Positions 34,010 through 45,416 of a DNA stretch of 64,000 nt are shown piece after piece (positions within the stretch are counted from its first letter, which is position 1; each line of letters begins with the position of its first letter). The notes below the pieces were generated by a model. That model ran no database searches. It saw only the letters and a program-made list of their open reading frames with translations, and was not told where the DNA came from. Both the position numbers and the translations under genes were made by a program. The stretch is from Mortierella alpina (taxonomy: Eukaryota; Mortierellomycota; Mortierellomycetes; Mortierellales; Mortierellaceae), in assembly GCA_029449245.1 (NCBI GenBank), contig JANATF010000006.1, positions 1,860,001-1,924,000 of the forward strand. The letters are read 5' to 3'.

Positions 34010-34879
34010 ATGTCCTCCTCTTCAATCATTGCCGTCGCTGGAGCCACTGGCACTCTTGGTGCCCCCGTTACGAACGCTCTTCTCGATGCAGGATTCAAGG
34101 TCAAGGTTCTCACCCAGAGCACGGCCTCCAATGACACACTTGCTGTCTACCAATCCAAGGGCGCCCACATCGTGTTCGACGCATACACCGGCAAGAACTT
34201 GCAGAACGCCCTCCAAGGTGTTGACATTCTTCTGTCGACTGTTGGTACTGGCGGCGATTTCTACAACGGTCAAGTGGCATTGATCGATGCCGCCAAGGCT
34301 GCCGGTGTCAAGCGCTTTGTGGCTTCCGAGTTTGGTCTCGATGCTATCAAGTACACCAAGCAGAACGACCTCCACTTGTTCCTAGCAGACAAGGCCAAGC
34401 TCCGCGAGTATATCGAAAAGAGCGGCCTGGAACACACCTACATTTTTAACGGATTGTTTGCAGAGTACCTACCTGCCTTTGGATTCGACCTCAAGAACAA
34501 GACCGCTACCATCCACGCACCACCAACCGCTCAGTTGAGTGTCACAAGCCTTGCGGACATTGGCCGTTTCACAGCTCTGGCCCTCTCCAGCCCTCACTCG
34601 CGCAATGCCACTCTGCGAGTTGCCGGTCATACGGCCACTTTTCAAGAGTACGCGCAGCTTTTTGAGAAGGCCACTGGTAGCAAGTGGCAGATTGTGCAGG
34701 ATCTGGATGCACGCGCACGTATCGCCAAGAGCGCCGATCCTCTGTCGCTGCTGTTCCCGGACTTTGTGGCCTATGCGCACACCCGAGCTGTGTTCGATGC
34801 CAATGACAATGCCACCTTTGGCTTCCAGCCAACCCCCATCGACGAGATTATCAGTGCTATCGCTAAAAGCCAGTCGTAG
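34010..34879 (+). CDS. NmrA-like / isoflavone-reductase-family NAD(P)-binding protein
   Basis: Single exon, 289 residues. An N-terminal Rossmann fold starts IIAVAGATGTLGAPVTNALL (GxxGxxG), with VDILLSTVGTGGDF at the fourth strand. AAGVKRFVASEFGLD is the family's conserved strand and loop, followed by KAKLREYIEKSGLEHTYIFN. The end (FGFQPTPIDEIISAIAKSQS) is typical of NmrA/isoflavone-reductase-like proteins. Members act as NAD(P)-dependent reductases or redox-sensing regulators; which applies here cannot be told. The frame is open upstream to 33710 only through a TTG codon; ATG 34010 follows the TATA box and leader. The lack of introns contrasts with most genes in the left part. Confidence 0.87.
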   Translation: MSSSSIIAVAGATGTLGAPVTNALLDAGFKVKVLTQSTASNDTLAVYQSKGAHIVFDAYTGKNLQNALQGVDILLSTVGTGGDFYNGQVALIDAAKAAGVKRFVASEFGLDAIKYTKQNDLHLFLADKAKLREYIEKSGLEHTYIFNGLFAEYLPAFGFDLKNKTATIHAPPTAQLSVTSLADIGRFTALALSSPHSRNATLRVAGHTATFQEYAQLFEKATGSKWQIVQDLDARARIAKSADPLSLLFPDFVAYAHTRAVFDANDNATFGFQPTPIDEIISAIAKSQS

Positions 34880-35929
34880 TCGTACATGGTCCTGTACCTG
34901 TATACATACGTGAACCTACAGTGCAATAAAAGCAATGTCGAAAATAAGAAAGGTTGCACGGTGTCAATTCATGTTCGTTGATGTTTGTCACCCGCGTTTT
35001 GCTTCAGCTGATTTACGATTTCGCTATCAGAGAGAGCCCTGGGGCACTCGATGGCGCTCGATGGCTACCTGGCGGTCTGGGTAGCAGCGCCAGGCGCTCA
35101 AGGCGATTCGCGAGGACTCTTTGACGCGCTGCTGCACGGTGTTTCTGCAGCAATTTATTTCATGGGCTCCGAATGAGTAGCAGTGGGCGTGAATGGAGGA
35201 CTTTTGCGCTCTCGTGCCTAACAACTTACAATGACCCGTGTTCTTAACTCGAATCGAAGTGCTGTACCTCAATGTTACATGTTTGCTGCATGATGGAACC
35301 CATGGGTCAGTGTAATACATGTGCGAAGAAAGCTCCAAGCAGCAGTATGTGAAGATAGGAATGTATGGAGGAAAAAAAATCCATGAGTGATCTGAGACGG
35401 ACAAACTCAGTTATCTAAACGATCGACCAATGGCATCCAGAGCTGGCAGGGCACTGTAGCGATCTGCTCATAACTCAACAATCTGGTCGCTTGGCCAGAT
35501 AGAGACGACCTTAAATATGCCTTGGCCTTCGTTAAGGATCAGCAGACACATCTGCCAGGCTACATATGTCCAAGGCCCCGAGCCAATGCTCCTTCTGTTC
35601 ATACGGTGATTGATTTTCGGTGGCCGATATTGCCGATTAGCACGCCTTTTCTTCGCGCGTTTCATGCATGTCAAATGCTCGTGCGCTTATGTGGCGTGCT
35701 TTTGGTTCGACTTACACAACCACTTTGCATTCACACACAGTCAGCATAACAAAAGGCGTGAAGGAACGCGACTACACAAGAGATCTGGGACATCCGGGCA
35801 TTGGCCACGTATATTTGTTTAAAAAAAAAGAATTCTCACACCCCCTGTTGAACACACTTCTTCTCATCCTCGCCTCTCTACCCCACCACGCACTCTCGTT
35901 CTTTTTTTAACCATCTCTCACTTGAAGCA
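34880..35929. other. Intergenic region with the right direct repeat
   Basis: Contains the right repeat copy (35018-35166) and the upstream region of secreted-protein copy 5. No gene recognised. Confidence 0.5.
35018..35166 (+). repeat. Direct repeat, right copy, flanking the NmrA-like gene
   Basis: Diverged copy of 33201-33346; shared blocks include GGTCTGGGTAGC, CGCCAGGC and GCTGCACGGTGTTTCTGCAG. Confidence 0.8.
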
Positions 35930-36391
35930 ATGGCACGATCATTCTTCTTAGCTCTCCTAGTGCTAGTGGCACTGATCCAAGTTGCCTTGGCCGCACCTGC
36001 TGGTCTCAAGCGGATCCTCAATCTTGCACGCGATGGCACACTCCAAGTAAACCCAAGTGGATCAGTGGTGGTGGATCATGACAAGACCGCCTTTGGCGTA
36101 TGGGCTATCCGTCCGCAACAAGAAGGTGCCTTTCTTTACAATCCCAGAACAGGCGAATATCTCGGAGTCAACGGTGGAAAGGTTGTGGTTGCTGCTGACA
36201 GACGGCAGACGTGGTCTCTTGAGAGTGCTGGTAATGGTGCTTACAAGATCAAACTCCCCAACGAGGATCTCGTCCTGGACGTGGATCGTCAGTCAAAGCA
36301 GGTCGTTCTTCAACGCTCCAGTGGAAGTGCTGAGCAGCTTTGGCAGTTTGTTTCTAGTGTTGACTACAGCCGCATGTACCGTCAGTGCTAG
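35930..36391 (+). CDS. Small secreted beta-trefoil-like protein, copy 5 (dispersed)
   Basis: 153 residues. Signal peptide MARSFFLALLVLVALIQVAL ends near ALA/A. The mature part shows VWAIRPQQEGAFLYNPRTGE, TWSLESAGNGAYKIKLPNED, AEQLWQFV (QxW) and tail DYSRMYRQC. It is separated from the tandem array by the NmrA-like gene and about 4 kb. No 5'UTR intron donor is obvious, although CTTGAAGCAATGG before the start resembles the other copies' intron-exon junction. The mature sequence diverges strongly from copies 2 and 3, while signal peptide and tail are conserved. Confidence 0.78.
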   Translation: MARSFFLALLVLVALIQVALAAPAGLKRILNLARDGTLQVNPSGSVVVDHDKTAFGVWAIRPQQEGAFLYNPRTGEYLGVNGGKVVVAADRRQTWSLESAGNGAYKIKLPNEDLVLDVDRQSKQVVLQRSSGSAEQLWQFVSSVDYSRMYRQC

Positions 36392-36744
36392 TCGTCTCCC
36401 ATAGGGTGGTTTCTCCCCCCGAGAAGGATTGTGCATATGTCATGACCCATATCCTTTGGCGAGGCTCATCATTCACTGTCAACGGGGGTCATTTTCAAAT
36501 AAAAGCACTTTTTGCCGTGCCGCATCGTGTGCTGTAGTTGAGGAAGTAAGAAGAGAATATTTGCCCAGTGCCCGAGGTGTTCACTAGTAAGGTAGCAATG
36601 GCGAGGGGGTGTCTTTCGAGTAGCACGAAAACAAGTAATAGAGGAGATGGAAGTGGAGAGAATGTGCTGCTGATGTTGGAGACGTTGGCGAAGCAAACGA
36701 TTTTTTTTTCAGGTGTGGTCGGTTACTGTGCAGTTCATCGATGT
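36392..36744. other. Intergenic region after copy 5
   Basis: 353 bp. AATAAAAG at 36498 is a likely polyadenylation signal for copy 5. No gene seen. Confidence 0.5.
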
Positions 36745-37183
36745 GTATATGTTGAACTCCATTATGGACAATACCAACGAAAGAGAGGTGTCGTCCCCTG
36801 GGCAGGATTGGGAAAGAGGTAACCTGTCACTCTTTCAAAGACGTATCCAACCTTGAGGGCCAAGTCTCCTCTTGGGTCGGTGCATTAAAAGTGGTCGCGA
36901 GCACCCGTGGACTGCCACCGAAGCAGCGCACTGTTTCTCCTTGAGGATGTCGATAGATGTATCCAACAATGCCCTTTTAGTCGTAACCATCGACTGAAGG
37001 GAGTTCGTCTGGCTCTTCTTGGGTGTAAAACTTGTCGTGGGCGGTGGTGTTGTGCCAGTGGTGAAGTGCGATGGTGTTGGCGAACTTCTCGCAGTACAGG
37101 TATCCGAGGATGCCTTCAAAGCCGTACCCCTAGGCCGTTTAGTCGCCTGGATGGGTAGTTTAGAGGTAGTCTGGGGTTGACAT
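36745..37183 (-). pseudogene. Decayed DUF5648-type repeat protein
   Basis: On the minus strand an opening MSTPDYL is followed by a stop. Fragments of the GY-x-x-EGI-x-GY-x-Y repeat pattern then appear: GYGFEGILGYLYCEKF, ALHHWHNTTAHDKFYTQ, a TAA stop after SVDGYD, KGIVGYIYRHP, and (in another frame) GYVFERVTGYLFP and LFRWYCP. Repeated aromatic-Gly units with W-H-N/W-Y-x-P and HFYT/KFYT are what I know of DUF5648 proteins. At least two stops and frame changes make this a pseudogene. Confidence 0.6.
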
Positions 37184-37599
37184 TACTGCTGTGCGTGGAC
37201 GAGCTGGCTTGAGTGTTTGCATGTTCGTTGAGCACGTTGAACACGTTGAGCAAGGGATGCGTGTGAAAGGAGAAGCGACGAGAGAAAGGACAATCAAGGT
37301 ACCAAAAAGTACATCGTGTGCGATTGGACGCATCGTTTGACAGGGGCCTGTGCGTCGACGGTCACAGGACCGCAGTCTCTCTTGGCTCTTCGACACTCCT
37401 CGCTGCACTGCACTCTTTTGCTCTGCTCCTTCGCTCTCCCTCTCTCTCTCTCTCTCTCACCCACATCTTCGCTCTCTCTTTCTCGCCCTCTCTCCGCTCT
37501 CTCTCTCTCTCGCAGCAGCACGCATTTGCTTACAGCAGATAACTCAACAGCCAGTCACGACGGATGACCCTCGATTCCACCGCCCTTTAGACTTTCCAC
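37184..37599. other. Promoter and leader of the Mvp1 gene
   Basis: No gene. 37437-37512 is a (CT)n-rich tract (CTCTCTCTCTCTCTCTC), probably the core promoter/leader of the plus-strand gene. Confidence 0.5.
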
Positions 37600-40534
37600 A
37601 TGAGCCTGCCAGACGACAATGAGGACGCCATGACCGCTTCCTTCACCGCCTCCAACCTTGAAGCCGACAGCAACGATCCCTGGACTGCAGCCTCCCAAGG
37701 ACTCAGCCCCGTCGACCTGAGCACCATCCTCTGTAAGTTTGCTCGAACAAACCATGGCCTCAGTCAGTTTCGCTTACTTGGACTGCTTATGGATGGTCTC
37801 TGCAGGCCAGACGGGCTCTCATGAGAAAAAGTACGGCCCCGCCTGACAAGAGTCGTTCCTCATGTCATGTCGCTCTGGATATATAGCGGGAATGCCCTTG
37901 CCAGCCATCTACACCACGGCCTTCGACCTGGCCCAGCCCTCTGGGGGCAAAGTAACCGTGCTGGCTGTCAACAAGATCATCGGTGTCAGTGGGCTGCCGC
38001 CTGCTGCGGTGGACAAGGTAGGCACTGTCGATGGCGTATTCTTCTTTACAAAGAATGCTCTTCGTGATATGGGATGAACTTGGGGAGTGGCGGATAAGTT
38101 CATCACTGGACAGATGAAGGCATTCTTCCCACCCCTGTTCTTCTTGAAGAGGCTAAAAAAAAAATGATGAGCTTGTTCCTGTGATCCAATATCCTTGCCC
38201 CTAACACTCGGTTGTTGTCAACAAATAGATCATGAACATTGTCGTCGCTCCTACCCGGTCCAGAATCACAAAGGGAGAATGCAGCGTCGCGCTGGCACTC
38301 GTGGCAATGGCGCAAAAGAACATGGATCTGTCTATCGAGAACTTGACAGCGCATCGGGAAGGTATGCAGTTGTTCTTTGGCAAACACTGTTGAAACCACC
38401 CCTTGCCGATATACCCTTTCGCCTCTTCTCGTTTTGTGGCCAGCTGACAAGAGCATGTGCATCTAACACTCAGAGTGCCCTTGGCATTACCTCTATTATG
38501 TTGTCCTGCCTGTGCAGACTTGCCGATCCCGCATCTTCCTGGACTCGAGAGCATTGATTTCGGAAGCACCGCAGATACCTCGGCCATGTTCTCGACCTCC
38601 TCCAGCACACCCAAACATCACCCGGTCAACGTCGGCAGCAGCATATCGGATCCCTGGCGAAGCTCAACCTACAAAGGCAACGGCTACCCCCCTCCACCCT
38701 CTTATCTCGCTTCTCCTCCCATTCCGTCCACGGACTCTGCCACTGCTCACGACCCAGAGGTCGGTCGTGTCGATATGCAGCACTGGTTCTTGAACTTGGA
38801 TACTATTCGGATAACATTCGCCCCGGAGAAGGAGGGCATCTTTTTGTTCAAGCACACCAACTACATTGTAGAGTCCAAGGTACGAGGCAATGGTCGAAAA
38901 CAAAAGAGACGAAGGCACAGGCAGAAGTAGGAGGCTAATTCCTAATGGTCGGCTTGTGGTCACAACTCACAACAATACTAGAATCATAAAACAACCGTGA
39001 TCAGGAGATACAGCGACTTTTGGTGGTTGCTAGAGGTCCTCGGCAAACGGTTCCCCTACAGGATCTTGCCAAACTTACCTCCCAAGCGACTTGGAGGCAA
39101 GTAGACGATCATCGCACATCCTTGCTGTTCGGCAAGCTCTGCGTTCCCAGAATCGTCTTGCTCATCTGTGCCTTCTCTATTATTACAATAGTCGCTGATG
39201 AGGTCTTTTTGGAAAGGCGCCTTCGTGGACTAATTCGATTCATGAATGCCCTGATGAGACACCCGGTTCTAAGGAACGATCCTCTCGTCCTCTCCTTTCT
39301 GACAGAGCCCGTGGTATGCAGACGGCGGATGCAGTCCAGGATCGCCTCGTCTTTTATATGTGTTTCATTGGAACGATGTGACTAACTGTCACCGCTTCCA
39401 ACTTTTGCTTCATGTCTTTTAGGAACTCGCGTTGTGGAGAAAGAACGTTGTTATCTCTACAGACGACGAGTTCACATCCCAGCTACCGATACCCGAGAGT
39501 CTTCCAAAGCAGGTCCCATTGGATCTGGAATTACAGCTGGAGAATATCAAGAGGCGACTTCCCACATCCATCGAGTACTTCAGGTCCATGGTGCATGTGA
39601 TGGATCGAGTGCAAAAGCGAACGGAGGCCACAGCAGCGGACTTTATGCGATACAGCCTTGCACTCAAGTAATGTGGTCATTTGGCAGGAACAAAACATGC
39701 CATTGCTCGTGCCTGACTCTACGCGTTAATAGCGGGTGACTGACTAGAGGAAAGCGCTGCTGTCTTTTCTTTTACTGTCTTGATAGTGCGCTGGCAGACA
39801 ATGAGAGGCAGTGCCATGTCGAAGACTGCTTCAACTGTGGACAGTTGAGTCAAGGGTATAGCAAAATTGGATCTCACATATGCCATGCCTCCAACGTGCT
39901 GGAGGAGCAAGCAAAAGCCATGCAGCGAGGGATGGTTGAGGATCTTAAGCGCCATCGGGATCTCTTGGTGTCGGTCGGAGAATTGCTCGAAAGGCGAGAC
40001 CGTTCACGGGAAGGCATCATGATCGGGATACTGCAGAAGCGGATCATATCCAACGAGGCCAGATTGGGAGGGTTGAAGGCCTCTGCAGCATCAGCGGCCT
40101 CTGCAGCTGTGGCGGCAGCCAGGGCCGAGGGCGGTGTGTCGGCAGCAAATCTTGGAGATCCAGGCGCGTATGATGCCCAGATTGAGAAGGTCACTAACAA
40201 TATTTATTCGGTAAGAGTTACTGGCAGCGTAACGACTTACTTCCTATGCTGGGTGCCTCCGATTCAAGTGGATCTAAACCTTCCAAACCGCGTTTCTTTG
40301 TCTACGATTTAGGACCGCGCCAACCTTCAGATTCTGTTGCAGCGCACAGTTCTGATGCAGTACACGCTGTGGATGGAGATTACGTACTATCACAAGAATC
40401 AAGCAACGATAGCGACGCTGTACCAGAACTTTGTGCATGAGCAAATCAAGTCGAGTCAGAGTCTGAGGGACAACTGGAAGTCGCTCTCGCCGATCGTACA
40501 CGATCTGCCCATGGACGTGAATGGATTCAATTGA
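37600..40534 (+). CDS. MVP1: Sorting nexin Mvp1 (SNX8-like), PX-BAR protein
   Basis: Nine exons: 37600-37732, 37887-38017, 38229-38361, 38518-38879, 38982-39096, 39192-39313, 39423-39667, 39787-40210, 40313-40534; 628 residues. Mvp1 binds PI3P on endosomes and drives retrieval or fission of tubules. Visible: an N-terminal EH-like region ([40 protein letters not shown]). The PX domain has [20 protein letters not shown], then [36 protein letters not shown] and [11 protein letters not shown]-terminal helical BAR domain ([15 protein letters not shown]..., [20 protein letters not shown]) ends [18 protein letters not shown] and the PPK loop are the lipid-binding signatures. Intron 5 (39097-39191) uses a GC donor, GAG|GCAAGT; reading through gives an immediate stop (GGAGGCAAGTAG). 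Confidence 0.9.
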
Positions 40535-40968
40535 GGGATTGAAATATACACCATTGACACCAAAAAGTCCTGCAGAACCCTTTTTTTTTTATTCGGCATG
40601 GTCAAATACGTACCGTATGAAGACTGGATATGTCATTCGACTAAGAGCATGATGCTGTGGTCCACGTTCTTTGCGGGAAGTTTCATCTGTGCGGGAACGA
40701 ACAAAAAAATAAGATTCATGCGGTGCAAAGATGTATTCCTCTCACTCCCCCCTCCCCCCCTGATTTTTTCACTGGATGCATGATTGATTTACCAGATCCG
40801 AGCCTTTTCCTCACACAGTTCAGGACACTTTCGCCTTCCTGGAATTTCACCCTTCTCAAACTGTTTTCTCTCTGCCTCTCTTGCTTCTTTTGATCTAAAC
40901 TTTTCATTCCCACTTAAAGCCTCATTCTTTCTCCCCACTTATCTTACAGTTTTTTATCCAACGCAGTG
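40535..40968. other. Intergenic region between Mvp1 and the LRR gene
   Basis: 434 bp. The second half (40740-40960) is pyrimidine-rich leader. No gene recognised. Confidence 0.5.
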
Positions 40969-43900
40969 ATGGAAGAGACGCAATCGTTGCGCTTGGTCGG
41001 ATCGACGGACATTGAGGAAATCACTTGCTATCGCGTGGGTGAACAAAATGTCGTGTATTGGGAGGACATTGAGCAGGTCTTTCCTGGCGTGAAACACGTC
41101 AAGAGTGGCAAAGTCACCGCCAGTATGGTGAGGGACTCGCATGGCGTCAGGTAACTCCGAAAAGGACCAAGACCATTTAAGTTGTCTGATACGAGATCAT
41201 GATCAGGTGTGCTGAGCAAGAATGTGTATCGATTCTTTCGCTGCTCTAGGATCACGCCCCACTGCATCAAGCATTGTTCGCATGTCTTGGACGTTGTATT
41301 GCACTCGGCGGTCGATCGAGCCAGTTTGGCCTGTTCAATGGCCACGCCAAGCCTGGATCCTATTACTCGTGGAGCCGACCCCCCCATCAGTAATCCTCCT
41401 GATGCTCCTGCTGATACTCATCTTACCAATGCTCTGGATGATACACTTGTCGATGTCCCTCCCACTCACACCGCTCCCGATGGTCTTGCAGATGTTCCTC
41501 CCAATGATGCTCCCATCAATGCTCCCGACGATGAAACTGCAGATGCCCCTGCCGCCAATGTTGCAGCCGATGATCTTGCGAATGCTTCCTACTACAATAC
41601 CTCCACCTTCGCTTCAGCCAACGTTCGTGGCGATACCCCTGATACCCTTGACAATGACCCCGCCGACACCTCTGCCAATGATCCCTCTGAGACCCCTACT
41701 ACCGCTCTTCCCAATCATCCCCCCATTGCGACCCCCTCCAAGCTTTCAACAAACAGTCTACCAAACCCTAGTCCTCTCGCCAACATCCCTGATGTGCTCC
41801 AGGTCGATCCTGTATCGAGTTTGTCGGTCAGCGAATCCACAAGGGACTCTACCATGAGACTTGCTGAGCCTGTCTCCGCCCATGCCATAGCTACTGTGCC
41901 CTGTGCTGAGCTTTTGCCTGCCGAACCTGCTCAACAATTTCAGAACATAGTCATTCACAAGCTGGACGGGCTTCGCGACCAAGGCGCACAAACGCAACAG
42001 CTTGCTCATGCGATTCTGAAGTTGCAAAAGCAGATGAACGACCGACTCATCCTGATCCAGAGCAAGACAGAAGCCATTTTGAACCAGCAATTGGAGCTGG
42101 CAGAGTACCCGATTCCGCGGTTGTTTATTGTCTTGCCCGAGGAACTGACCAAGTACGATCCGAGTAACTGGTTCAGGAACAAGTTTCGATTGCATTTCAT
42201 TTGTGAATGCGGCAAGCACACCGAGCCCAAGGACTGTAAGTTGCCACATCACCTTCACCTGGCAAAGCACGAGGGATACCTTGTCCGTGAGCCGACCAAA
42301 TTCTTTAAGAAATATGGCCCGTTCCTGTTGTTGATGCTTGAGCTGATCAAGTTCGGGACAAGTGTCGCAGGCCATGTTGTGCCTAGCTTGGCCAGCCTCA
42401 AGGTTGTTGAGCTGGTTGACTCTGTCAAACAGACAATCGAGACCGTTACTGCCAAAATTGACTACTCGCTTGAGTGTATCGACAAACAGTTGGCTAAAGT
42501 GCAGGAATCATCCACAGAGGACTTCGCAGATACGGAGTCAGGAGCGGAAATGACACAACAAGACCTGGCCAACTACTTGAATGATGTCGAGGGTCTTGAA
42601 GGTGTCGAGCTGCGCCAGCTGGGGTCGTTTCTGAATACATCAGAGGAAGGGAACCTTCTTGGAAACCTCTATCGGATGACCACCTTGGATGGTCACGTCA
42701 AGTGGGTCTGCCGCGACCACTACCGGACCGGTTATCAAGAGAAATACGTACAGAATCTTCGCGACATAGTCAAGGTGGCAGACGGAGTGTTTAATGAGCA
42801 ACTGGGAAAGATCACTATAGCTCTGAGGTCCAGTGTTGCCGCCAACGAGTTTTATAACGCCATCGTCAAAGCCAAGGGTATCCTCGAGCTCGTTTTGGAA
42901 CTGAGGTGGGAGTGCACCAGGCATGATCTTAAGGCCCTCCACGATGCACTCAAGAAGTCAAGGGTGGCTACGCTCAGTCTCGATCTCGGTCAATTTGGAA
43001 CAAGCCTCGGCCGCACCACGCTCAGCAAGTTGATACCAACAACCCGCTACAAAGCCCTTTCGCTCATTACTGAGCTTTCGACTATAAAGGCGACCCATAT
43101 CGTCCTACCGAAGGATTTCATGATGCTTTCCGAGTTTCACCCGAAAAAATCACCCCACGTCCACAAAATGTCATTCGAGTTGGTCGCTGGGCAGTTTTTA
43201 GCAAAGGAACTGGAGCCACTAGCAGATGCGCTCAAGACCAACTCGACGCTGACCATTCTGGACCTACAGCACAACAAGATCGGGCCATATGAAGTCCAGC
43301 TATTGGCAGAGGCGCTGAAGGCCAACTCGACAATGATCACTTTGCACCTGGGCAACAACACAATCAGCGACAGCGGAAGCCAAGCCCTGTCTGCGGCTCT
43401 CAAGTCAAACTCGACTCTGATCACCTTGCGGTTGGATCAAAACTCTATTGGAGACGACGGAGCCCAGGCCCTCTCAGAGGTACTCAAGAACAACTCCACT
43501 CTGACAACCCTGGATCTAAAAGGAAACTTGATATGGTTCAATGGCTTTCTGGCATTTATGGAGACACTCAAGACCAATTCGAGTCTGACCACTTTGGATC
43601 TGCTCGACAACCCCGTCGGGCCTAAGAGAGCGGAGGCACTATCCGCGGCACTCGAGACCAACTCGGCCATTACTACCTTGGATTTGCAACGAGAATCAGT
43701 TGGAGCTGACGAAGCACGAAGGCTTTCGAAGGCACTCAGGACCAACTTGGCTTTGACGGTTTTGGACTTGCAGAGCAACTCGCTCGCAGACAATGGAGTG
43801 CAGGTACTAGCGGATGCACTCAAGACCAACGTCACTCTGGCCACTTTGAACCTGCAGAGCAACTCGATTGGAGAGGACGGAGCCAAGGCGCTTTCTGAGG

Positions 43901-44931
43901 TACTCAAGATCAACGTGGCTCTGACAAATTTGGATCTTTATGACAACAAGTTTGGAGACAATGGCACCAAGTGGCTGGCCAAGGCTATCAGGAACAACTC
44001 AAGTCTGACTACTTTACGCCTGGAGTCCACCTCTGTGACAGATAGTGGAGCTCTGGCGCTGTCTGAAGCACTCAAGTTCAACTCGACTCTGACAACTTTG
44101 AACCTGGACAGCAACTCTATCACAGACACCGGAGCTCTGGCGCTGTCTGAAGCACTCGCGATCAACTCCACCCTGACCGATGCACTCAAGATCAACACGA
44201 CTATAACCACTTTGAACCTCTCGAACAACTCAATCAGAGACAACGGAGCTGAGGCGCTAGCTGAGGCGCTCAAGACCAACACGGCTCTGGCCACTTTGAA
44301 CTTGGAGAACATCAAAATCTCAGCTAATGGAACACAGGCGCTGACCGATGCACTCAAGATCAACACGACTGTAACCACTTTGAACCTCTCGAACAACTCA
44401 ATCGGAGACAACGGAGCTGAGGCGCTGGCTGAGACGCTCAAGACCAACACGACTCTGGCCACTTTGACCTTGGCTAGCAATGGAATCTTAGTTAATGGAG
44501 CACAGGCGCTGGCCGATGCACTCAAGACTAACAAGACTCTGACCACTTTGGACTTGCAGAGCAACAAGTTCGGAAGCGACGGAGCACAGGCATTGTCTGA
44601 AGCACTCAAGACTAACTCGACTCTGACTACTTTGAACTTGCAAAGCCTAAAATATTATACTGGCGATATTGGAGACACAGGGGCTCAGGCACTGGCTGAG
44701 GCGCTCAAGAACAACAAGATTCTGGCCACTTTGAACTTGAAGAGCAACTCGATCGGCGACGAAGGAGCTCAGGCGCTGGCGGATGCATTGAAAATCAACT
44801 TTCATCTGAGCACTTTAGATTTGGACAAAAACTTGATCGGCGAGAGTGGAGCTCGGGCTCTGGCGGAGGTACGCAAGACTAACTCGGCTCTGACCACCTT
44901 GAGCTTGAAGGACCAAACGATCGTAACGTAA
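40969..44931 (+). CDS. Large leucine-rich-repeat protein, receptor-like, without visible NTPase domain
   Basis: Exons 40969-41150 and 41217-44931 (phase 2; acceptor GCTGAG|C) give 1298 residues. Residues 1-~105 form a compact domain (LRLVGSTDIEEITCYRVGEQ, VVYWEDIEQVFPGVKHVKSG). A low-complexity Asp/Ala/Pro/Thr/Asn linker follows, then a helical segment with YPIPRLFIVLP, FRLHFICECGKHTEPKDC and HLHLAKHEGYLVREPTKFF. Finally about 20 ribonuclease-inhibitor-type LRRs of 28 residues (LADALKTNxxLxxLxLxxN) run from about residue 745 to the end. I associate the N-terminal and CECG-H...HLAKHEGY segments with Mortierella proteins from memory. No P-loop or NACHT/NB-ARC motif is seen. The function is unknown; a sensing or protein-binding role is inferred from the LRRs. 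An alternative start at ATG 41341 is possible if exon 1 is not joined. Confidence 0.82.
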
Positions 44932-45416
44932 CGCTCAGGTTTAGACCACAATAATGAATACCAGTTCCTTTCTGGGCCTCGTTATCAAATGAATGGCAAA
45001 GTATACCATTTCGTCCTTCGCAGATTCATACACCTTCCCGCTCGTCCTTGCCTCTCATACTTCATCCACTGCACATGTGATGCACCCCTTACCACCACGA
45101 TTGCTAAACAACTGAATCCAACATAAATTGTATCCCGCGCGCCCATTCCTCACAGACGACCCTCCAATCCCAAGATGCTCCGCTTTTGTCTTGTCCTTTT
45201 TCTTTTATACTCTGCACTTAGCTGCACAGACTCACCCGCAACAAATGCATGCTCTTTCTTCCGTCGATTCAGTCTGCTTCAACGAGAGAATGGTGTTCCT
45301 TTAGGAGTCGGCGCACCGTAATGCTTTTATAACATCTTTAGCCCTACTATTTGGTGAAATAGAGTCCTCGTCCTCGAAATGGTGGTAACACCTATGCCTC
45401 CATACCTTCCCTCACG
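44932..45416. other. Convergent intergenic region
   Basis: 485 bp between the LRR gene and the minus-strand AAC11-like gene. Mostly C/T-rich on the plus strand. No gene seen. Confidence 0.5.

Noticed and set aside
41222-41857. 211-codon alternate-frame ORF in the LRR gene (Leu/Pro/Met-rich)
   Set aside because: Out-of-frame reading of the Asp/Ala/Pro repeat linker; the main frame continues into LRRs.
43137-44609. Three long minus-strand ORFs opposite the LRR region
   Set aside because: Repetitive shadows of the 84-bp LRR unit; all are translations of the complementary strand of a clear coding sequence.
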